64,000 nucleotides of DNA from Kryptolebias marmoratus. Lineage: Eukaryota; Chordata; Actinopteri; Cyprinodontiformes; Rivulidae. Positions 56,887 through 64,000 of this stretch are shown in pieces (within the stretch, counting starts at the first letter, position 1; the number at the start of each line of letters is the position of its first letter). The notes under the pieces were generated by a model, which saw nothing but the letters and a program-made list of their open reading frames with translations, was not told the DNA's origin and ran no database searches. The stretch is taken from NCBI RefSeq assembly GCF_001649575.2, contig NC_051435.1:9443692-9507691 (forward strand), written 5' to 3'. Both the position numbers and the translations under genes were made by a program.

Positions 56887-56910
56887 AAAATGCCAGAAGA
56901 TTTTCAAAAG
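56887..56910 (+). CDS. Candidate 24-nt microexon
   Basis: A very strong acceptor (a long ctttt run ending ctctttag) and a consensus donor (aaaag|gtaagt) bound just 24 nt reading KMPEDFQK. The length is a multiple of three. Read in phase 0 it follows SHLK of the candidate exon ending at 56096, extending a charged, coiled-coil-like stretch. The splice signals are seen directly; exon status and the gene are inferred. Confidence 0.3.
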
Positions 56911-57029
56911 GTAAGTGGCTCTAACTGCAAATAGGTATGAATGTTACTTTTACTCCTTTATCATCAAACCATATTGTTAAACAATGTGCAGAATGTAATT
57001 ATTTATAAAAACATAATTTCATAGGAAAC

Positions 57030-57260
57030 ACTGGAAGAACTCAGAGAGCACAAACCTCCTCCAAGGCCACAGCGTGATTTAAAACAGCGCGATTTGGATC
57101 ATAACCCAGATCACCACCAAATTTAATCCACTGCTTTTTGTGAGAACCCCAACATTTCCTGAGAATTTCATTCATATCTGTTTATTAGTTTTTAGATCAC
57201 TTCATTAGCTCATCAATCCAGACAGAAATAAACTCTATTTCTACATTTGAACTATCCCTT
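57030..57260. repeat. Composite of a 'cctcctccaaggccacagcg' repeat and a family B arm
   Basis: The first part (to about 57190) carries cacaaacctcctccaaggcc and cagatcaccaccaaattta, a phrase repeated widely in fish genomes. The second part (57200-57250) reads cattagctcatcaatccaga and aataaactctatttct, a family B arm. Confidence 0.6.
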
Positions 57261-57819
57261 TGAGCTTGTATCCGTATCACCTGACCACCAGAGTTATTCA
57301 CTTTACCTCAGTCTCTTCGATGAGTTCAGGACACAAACAGCCAGCAGGATTTCTGGATATTTCTGTTCTTTAACCATGATGTTAGTGTGTAACAAAAAGA
57401 ACAATCATGTTTTTTTTATCTTTTTAACCATCTCCACAGAGATTCCTCTGCCAGTCTTTACCAATATGTTTATTGATTATTATTAAAGTTAATATAATTG
57501 CATTGTGGTGTATAGTGAGAAACATTACTCTTTAACTGGTGAACTATTGACTCAAGACAAAGAAAGATTAAACAAATTTCATCTTATTCAGACAATATAG
57601 AGTAGCTTAAAAACAAACTCCCCACCATTTTGAGCACTCTTGACATGGGATTTAAATGAAGTTATAAATATTCAAATAGCATTTCAGCTGTTCTGCATAA
57701 TGCTGTCATAGAGCCTTTTCCCTCCACATGCATCTCTTTGAATTGAATTGGTTCATGATGCAATTGTGCTTGGAAAAAAAATACATTTTACCCATCCTAT
57801 AAGAATAAACAAGCAGAAA

Positions 57820-57990
57820 AGTCAAGTAAAATGTATTTATAAAGCACTTCTCAGCACTTTAAAGTAACCAGGGGGCATGCAAACATTAAGCCCCAAAAGG
57901 AAGATTGTTTGTAAAACAGCTTGTGGTAGACCAACACAAAATGTGGAGCTTCGGGAAAATGAAATAATCATCTTGATAGGGGAAAGTAAC
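57820..57990. repeat. Fish interspersed repeat remnant
   Basis: Reads aaaatgtatttataaagcac, ttctcagcactttaaagtaa then cagcttgtggtagaccaaca. The opening resembles a family that starts 'tttatttataaagcacatttaaaa'. Confidence 0.45.
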
Positions 57991-58153
57991 GTTAAAGTGT
58001 GAAACTGAAATGTTAAAATATGTGAACTGCACCCAGGTAAATAAAATCCCTCAAACATTTCTCACCAATTAAACCAAAGACTGGGGTCCAGTTTCCTTGT
58101 AAATATCTGATTACTTCATTTGAGTTCGGCTCTGGGTGGGGACTGGTACCCCT

Positions 58154-58166
58154 GTTGCTAGGCAAC
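58154..58166. promoter_or_regulatory. Perfect RFX X-box motif
   Basis: Plus strand reads GTTGCTAGGCAAC; the reverse complement GTTGCCTAGCAAC fits the RFX consensus GTNRCC-N-RGYAAC exactly. A TATA box lies about 90 bp downstream on the plus strand (58254-58259). Confidence 0.5.
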
Positions 58167-58253
58167 ATCAGATGCTCCGTGACATCTCCCGTGACCTCAT
58201 AAATGATATCAGAGTTCAGATAACATGTGTGACAGTGGGCGCATAAAACACAA

Positions 58254-58397
58254 TATAAACCACCTCACAGCAACGGAGAACGTGTGCAGATCGTCGCTTT
58301 TCTGAGATAAATCTGCAGAAGTGATTAAATTGTCGCTTTCAGAAGAGTCATTCTGTCCTGCAGAAGGAGGCATTCAAGATGTTAGTGTCTTCAAACA
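58254..58397 (+). promoter_or_regulatory. Candidate TATA promoter with short leader and a 19-nt ATG exon
   Basis: TATAAA at 58254-58259 is followed by about 120 bp of leader-like sequence. An ATG at 58379 reads MLVSSN and stops at a donor, aaaca|gtaaat (58397/58398). The X-box at 58154 lies upstream in a natural promoter position. No downstream exon was identified, so the gene is unknown. Confidence 0.25.
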
Positions 58398-58739
58398 GTA
58401 AATATATAAAACAGATATACCCACAAACATATAAAATCAATTGTGCAATAAAAGTCTACCCTCCAGCTGTCGGGTGTAAAATCTCCTCTATTTTAAAATA
58501 CCATTAAATCAGCTGGAATCGTTGAAGGAAATCAGGTCAAGATCAAATGACACCTCTCGGCTCTTGAGTTGCTGTATCTGAAGGATTATTTATGATTAGC
58601 TGAGGACCTCGCTTCATCAGTCTGAATTTGCCTGCTTTTTGGGACATTTGCTACAGATTTATACAGATTTTTCCTATAAAGTTGAGTATATCGTATCTAC
58701 ATTTTTGATATAAAACTTTTGGAATCAAATAAAAATTCA

Positions 58740-59200
58740 GGTTATTTATATTGTTCCAATTCCAAAAGACAAAAAACAAGTCAAAATTATAAATCTAATT
58801 CAGAACTGGATTCAAATCCACATAAAGTCAATCCAATTCTTATTATAATACAATACATTCACATACAGTAAATAATAAAATGACAGTTAGTGAAAGTTAT
58901 CTAACTAAGGAAGGCAGCAGATTGTGTCGAATCTTCACTTTGTTCCTAACCACCATCCTGAGCAGCACATTGGCCATGGTGGGAAGGAAAAACTCCATTT
59001 TAACCACCGGCAGAACCAGAACCAGAATCAGACTGAGTTCTGTTGGTATTTGTCACACCCTCAGAGTGGAAAGAGGACAGAAACTGGTCAGAAAAGGTCG
59101 TCGGGGGACAGAAAATCTCACGGTGAATGAGATCCAAATGACAATTAAGGCGAAGGGGGAAGTGACAGCAAAGCATTCGAAGACTATTAGGAAATGCAGG
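58740..59200 (+). repeat. Second, 5'-partial copy of the long teleost repeat
   Basis: Shares with the 20030-21420 copy: tcttattataatacaatacattcacat, gcagcagattgtgt, gaatcttcactttgt, a 'ggaaaaactcc...' phrase and 'cagaaccagaaccag'. It breaks off near 59200. Any ORFs here are therefore unlikely to be genes. Confidence 0.7.
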
Positions 59201-60029
59201 AAAGAAAGAGGAGGATGGCAGAGAGAAGAGAGTTAATAAGGATGATGATGGTGAGAAAGAAAATGTGAAAGGCAATTAAAGAGACAGAAAAAACTACAAA
59301 CTGTAACCTGCTTTAGAGAGGTGTGTTTTTTGGCTTTTCCTTTTGTGTGTGTGTTTGTTTTTCAGCATTAAATTAAGACTCTTTCAAATCCCCTGTGTTC
59401 ACAGATTAAATGATGTGGGTATTACACAGTTGGGGAATAAGTATTGATTTACTCCCAACACCCAAGCGTACATTCATCGAAGCGCTGTAAGGAAATATAG
59501 ACACGTCTGGTTTAGTGCGGTGTGCAAATAAAAGCCCTGTAATTGGCCATTCCCAGAGGACTGGATTGGTCAAAGGTGAGAAGGAGTAAAAAATAGCCAA
59601 CAAACACTGTGTAAACTGTTCATTGGGCCACAGGGCACAATTATGGAATTTTTATAGCTGTAATATTTTAAGCAAAGATAATGAAAAACAAATTCATGCT
59701 TTCAATTTAGCCATTTATCTTTTCTAGTTGCTCATTTATGCATGAAATGCAGAGGCCAAAAGGCTGGTTGTCATCAATAGTGGTTCCAGATTCCTGACTC
59801 ATTTGTTCACTTACTGAATGATTCAAAATCTGATGAAAGAATTGGACTGAAATTTATTGTAAATGACTGAAATTACACGAGGAGCTTTGTGGGGAAAAAA
59901 TAACAAATATTTCCTATGGCAGTTTTTACCACACTGACAGTATGATAAAATGCATAAACCCTGAACAATTTTCGCAACTTACACAAGATTTGTATTTAAA
60001 ACTTTGCTATTAACTTTTAAAGTGAACTC

Positions 60030-60292
60030 TGTTTATTATGGGTTTACCTATTGAGCTAAAATTTAGTGTGAAAGTAGATAAAAGTTGTTTACAACCCCAA
60101 AAGCTAACAGATTATGAGACAACAGGTGAAAAATCCTAATGTCGCATGAGCTTGTGTATAATGTTATTTTCAAGGTCTGACCAAAACAGCTACAGCTCTG
60201 TCATTTCTCAACATACCGTGATCTTAGTCTAAATCTCTGGCATGAAAGCCGGTGGGCGATATGCAGTCTTTCCAGGAATGCAAGGCCTTTAA
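60030..60292 (-). repeat. Family A repeat copy
   Basis: Reads ttttcaaggtctgaccaaaa, ctctggcatgaaagccggtg and ggcgatatgcagtctttcca then ggaatgcaaggcctt, the reversed head of the family. Confidence 0.65.
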
Positions 60293-60299
60293 TTACAAT

Positions 60300-61110
60300 A
60301 TGAGGCGGATAAATATTTATACTCCCCAAAAGTACATGTCCTTGGCCTAAATGCCCTTCTAAAACATTCATATGAATCCCATCGCACCTGCAACCTGTAA
60401 TATTTTCCCATCTAATATTTATATCTCACAGCCCAGCAATAATCAGTGTGCCTTTGTCTCAGTATGTTGCAGGTACTGCCCGTGTAAACCCACAGTGCCT
60501 GAAATTGATATCCGTGTATTGCAGCCTGAAGGGGTTTCCTGCTGTCGTCTTGCATCAAATAAAATAAGGCACTCTCATCACTTGCGGGGTGCAGAGCTTC
60601 TCTATTTCAAAATATTTGTGTTCTCAAGTGACCAGGAGGTAAAGCCCAAGTTTATGTGATTAGAGGACTGGATTAAAGTGGCGTGGGAGGGAAAATGTTC
60701 ACGAGTGTGTCATGTAGCTTTGTTTTCTTCCTTTGTCTGTGTCTGGAAATTTATTGCTGAAGGTACCGGTGAGCTAGAAATAGCCACTGCTCTGGCCCCT
60801 GAATTGATAGGGCAGCTGTTGCATCAGGAGACCTATAGGCGCTGCTATAGGGGGATGAAGACTTTTGGAGTGTCAATGAAATCTTGTTGCTCTGCTTAAA
60901 GAGTCTTCCATTCATGCTTGAGCCTGTCTTTAAATTCCCATTACATCAACTCCAATTTGTCAGATCCGAAGCCATTTATGCAGAACTGCCTTTTACGTTC
61001 ACTTAAGCAGTACTCCAGTAGAATTACTGTCATCATTTTGGCCTGTGCTGAAAGAAAAAATTTATCAGAGCTTCCAAGGTTTCAGTCAGGTGGACATATC
61101 TCACTCAGAT
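60300..61110. other. Candidate conserved noncoding block
   Basis: Non-repetitive sequence with balanced base content and small motifs such as ggcagctgttgcatcaggag and a short hairpin cctatag-gcgctg-ctatagg at about 60833-60852. Short ORFs inside show no family features. It looks more like enhancer-type sequence than coding DNA, judged by texture only. Confidence 0.25.
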
Positions 61111-61629
61111 TTTTGTAGTTCCTTTTTTTTTTTTGTAGCTTGGATAAAACATAAATGAGTGTTTCAAACACAACGTATCACATCAATAAATAAAAATATA
61201 CAGTAGATACATGTCAAATCTGCAAAAGAAGATCTTCTTTCTGCCTGTATCACTGCCACTTTGCAAGACATCAGAGATAAAACTGCAATCTTTTAAATTA
61301 GTGAGTTAAAAATGTGCAAAACGTGGAAACATTCTATTAAAGAGAGAAACACCAGGTCACCGTTCAAGGCTTTTTGAGAAGGAGGAAGCTGTGAGTGATT
61401 GATGTTTTGGCAGTTGTCCTTGGTTTGATGTGTGTGTGTGTATGTGTGTGTGGTCCAACCTTGTTGCTCTTTTTTTTTTGTCCAATAAATGATCATCTGT
61501 AAATGGACAAATTTTCCTCTTATTGGAGGCTTTTCAATCCCTCCATAATACTCCTGTGAATATTCAGAGTATTAACACCCAAATGGACCTCCTCATGAAG
61601 ATACAGTACAACCTAAGTTTAAATTAAGA

Positions 61630-62130
61630 TGGCCAAGCCCTCCTTGAAGAAATGCATATCACGCTTGGAGTGTGTTGTGCGAATGACTATCAGCTACTAA
61701 CACTCCGAATTTTAGCTCCGTTTCTGTAAATTTCACTGAGGTATAGCCAGTTTTGTGTTTACTAAGGATGACTAGCTGTGGTGGCCAATTGGACTGACTC
61801 TGAAAGCTACTAAGTCATAGATGTACAGCCAATAATTAAAAAGTGTCATTGAAATTCATCTAGTGGGTTATAAGATATTTTGCTAACAGACAAACAAAGT
61901 TGACTCCAAAAGTTAATGTCAAGGTTTTAAGCAATATGTTGTGCTCAAAGTATGTATTGGTGACAATGGTCAGCTCCAACCACACCAAAATTTAGCTCAA
62001 TACCTTTAAAATTAGTAAAGTCACAGTCATCTTCGTGTTTTCTAAAGTTAGTTAGACCTGTGAAAACACAACTGACAAACCAAGCTGACTATAATAGTTA
62101 ATGGCAAAGTTAAGACTCCGTGCTATAAAT
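61630..62130 (+). repeat. Family A repeat copy, apparently tandem or rearranged
   Basis: Two successive family A bodies: cttgaagaaatgcatatcac to gctaacagacaaacaaagtt (61630-61900), then 'gtgctcaaagtatgtattgg', 'cacaccaaaatttagctcaa' and 'tgacaaaccaagctgacta' (61930-62100). Confidence 0.55.
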
Positions 62131-62899
62131 ACACGTTGAGTATTTTTTATATATTTTGCTTGAAATTGCACCGTGCTCTGCCATTCAAAACAACACACAC
62201 TGCTTTATACAGCCAACCAGAATAACAGGCCTCTCATTGGACAAAAGCAGCTCTCGGTGGTTGAATTTCAACAATATATTTAGTCTAAAAATAGAAATAG
62301 GCTTCAACGTGCGGTTTATGTATCACCATCTTCAAGTATCTACCCTCCTGCAGCAATGTGAGGCATACAGTTTGAGTCACTGCCTGTATAGAATAACGTA
62401 TTCCCCCAGGGGGAATAAAGTAGATTTCTGCATGGGGTGGAGGTTTGTACATTCAAACCCAATAGACTGAAAAGAACCTGCTCAGAAAGGGATGAGGCAG
62501 GGTCAGAAGAAAACAGTTGTTGAGATGCTGAAAACATTGACTTTAGGATAAAAATATTCCAGTTTTAAGTCATTAAAAAAATCCTTTGTGAACAGTTTGA
62601 CTGTTCGGATATTTAGATTTTAGATATTTGCTCTTAATTACCACGTTTTAGCTTTTATTACAAAACCAATTAAAGTTATAATTATTTACATCACTTTTCG
62701 CTACAATTTACATGTGTTTCTTTAGTGTTTTGCACATTTTTACAAAGTAGGACAAATAAAACCGCTGCTAAAAAGGATCCATCACTCTCAGCCAGCAGAA
62801 ATAGCGAGCAGACTTGATGCATTCTGGTAAAACAGAGATCATAAAAATTATACATAATGGAATCCGAAGTTTACTGTAAAACGCCACACTTATATTTTC

Positions 62900-63290
62900 T
62901 GCACAAACGCTCCAGCACATACATCAGCTTGATGTAAATGGAATTCCACCTTCATGACTGTCTCATTAAGCCCTGACTCCAGCCGTTCCCTTATTTCCAT
63001 CATAAATGAAGTCACAGACCCATGTGAACTGTAATTTTTGAGGCTGGATTGCAATTTCTGGGAAATATTCCCTAAGCGGGCTGATAAGTTGAAACGCTCC
63101 TTTCACGCACAGAGTAATCATTAAAATGGAAACTATATTAGGAAACGGGAGGACGAAATGACTTAAAGAGTAATCAACGGTTAACAGCTGTTTCGTGATA
63201 TATTCTGCCCGACCACTGAGACGAGTGAAGTCAAACCATTGTCGGATAATAATCGTCTCGGTCAGAAAAAATAAATAAATAAAAGGACGG
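62900..63290. other. Candidate conserved noncoding block
   Basis: Repeat-free, with several CpGs and homeobox-like AT cores (gagtaatcattaaaatgg, gagtaatcaacggttaacag). Nothing coding is visible. Confidence 0.22.
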
Positions 63291-63659
63291 AGAAAATGAG
63301 AATTTCGCAGATTATATTACTTCATAAAATATTTATGTCAGTTTATATCAGTATGTATAAACAACTACCAAACAATGTAAGACTGAAAACGTGTTTTGAA
63401 TGTAAGATACATTTTTACTGTCATTTATTAGGATGGGCTGACAGGTCTAATTTAATATTATTTTACAGAAACAAGTCAAAAGTGAGATTTTATATATTTA
63501 GAGGTGAAGTATAGTGGGAGCAGTAATTTAATACTTGAGGAGGAAGGCAGGCTGCTTTAACATTTATGAAACCTGATGTTCTATCACAAAATATTGTCAT
63601 TGTGACTATAGCTTTAACCTGTTTGTTTATAAAAACATAATTTTGATTGACTCAGAAGT

Positions 63660-63890
63660 TATGAAGTAGGGTTCTGTAAAAGGGTTGTAAGCAAATAATA
63701 TCTTACTTGTTGTAGATGGCTCTCTGAGTGCAGAAACCGAGTTTAAATCTGACTGGATTGGCGAGTTACCACCTAGTCAGAGCTGGACCAACATCAGAGT
63801 GAATTACTGCTTATTTTAAACAACTCAAATCTCAAATAATTTCATAACGGTTCATGCAAAACTTCACACCACTGTTAGTTACACATTACA
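63660..63890 (+). repeat. Family B repeat copy
   Basis: Reads tctgactggattggcgagtt, cagagctggaccaacatcag and taacggttcatgcaaaactt, matching the other family B copies. Confidence 0.6.
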
Positions 63891-64000
63891 CCATTATTTA
63901 CACTAAATTCTGTTATTATTAGCTGGGATGGGAATCTTTAGTTACCTCACATTTAGATCACAAGTCAAAGGGCTGCAATGATAAAATGATGACCGATGCA

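Larger units (their letters stand above)
48300..64000. other. Upstream intergenic region, no certain gene
   Basis: Beyond the listed repeats and weak candidates, no known protein family is readable on either strand. A gene with small exons and large introns on the plus strand cannot be excluded. Confidence 0.5.

Noticed and set aside
58880..59236. 118-codon basic ORF with Arg-rich stretches
   Set aside because: It overlaps a second copy of the same teleost repeat, so the reading is repeat-derived.

Overview
The window looks like nuclear DNA from a ray-finned fish, probably a percomorph teleost. It is AT-rich, has spliced vertebrate genes, many CA/TG and GATA microsatellites, and dense short interspersed repeats of kinds familiar from percomorph genomes (tRNA-type SINEs, a repeat opening 'ttcaattcagtttattta', a degenerate AGCTTTT tandem). 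I see no prokaryotic or organellar features. One assembly gap of 558 N lies at 13517-14074.

One gene is clear. A neuroligin is encoded on the minus strand from 45827 down to 30004 in eight coding exons: 45356-45827, 44524-44676, 40466-40651, 39588-40038, 37825-38038, 35554-35678, 31501-32104 and 30004-30411. All junctions are GT-AG and phase-compatible, giving 870 residues. The protein has a signal peptide, a catalytically dead esterase-like domain (GSGAG where active esterases have GESAG), a juxtamembrane stalk, one transmembrane helix, and a cytoplasmic tail with the gephyrin-binding type motif [10 protein letters not shown] and a C-terminal PDZ ligand TTRV. From remembered family sequences (DERS near the N-terminus, DIHE at splice site A, ITPA.YH, MSLQ.KQLE), it is closest to neuroligin 4. 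A CpG-rich, GA-rich block at about 47400-47900 is the likely promoter and first noncoding exon.

The gene structure is unusual. An exon I remember as one 790-nt unit in mammalian neuroligin genes is here 451+214+125 = 790 nt, split by two introns. The mammalian last exon is also split, at MSLQ|VKQ. The 3' splice site of the exon at splice site A is preceded by about 158 bp of TATC repeat, which sits where the pyrimidine tract should be.

Region by region: 1-13315 is repeat-rich intergenic DNA downstream of the gene. 13316-14532 is a TTAA-flanked DNA transposon with short inverted termini, interrupted by the gap. 14533-29999 is intergenic plus the likely 3' UTR, with a long teleost repeat at 20030-21420. 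30004-45827 is the neuroligin gene, whose introns hold a LINE relic, SINEs, a long-inverted-repeat MITE and microsatellites. 45828-48300 is 5' flanking and promoter DNA. 48300-64000 has no certain gene, but holds weaker signals: a cysteine-rich broken reading frame, splice-bounded coiled-coil-like exons, an RFX X-box next to a TATA box and a short ATG exon, and several candidate conserved noncoding blocks. These weaker items are hypotheses from reading alone.
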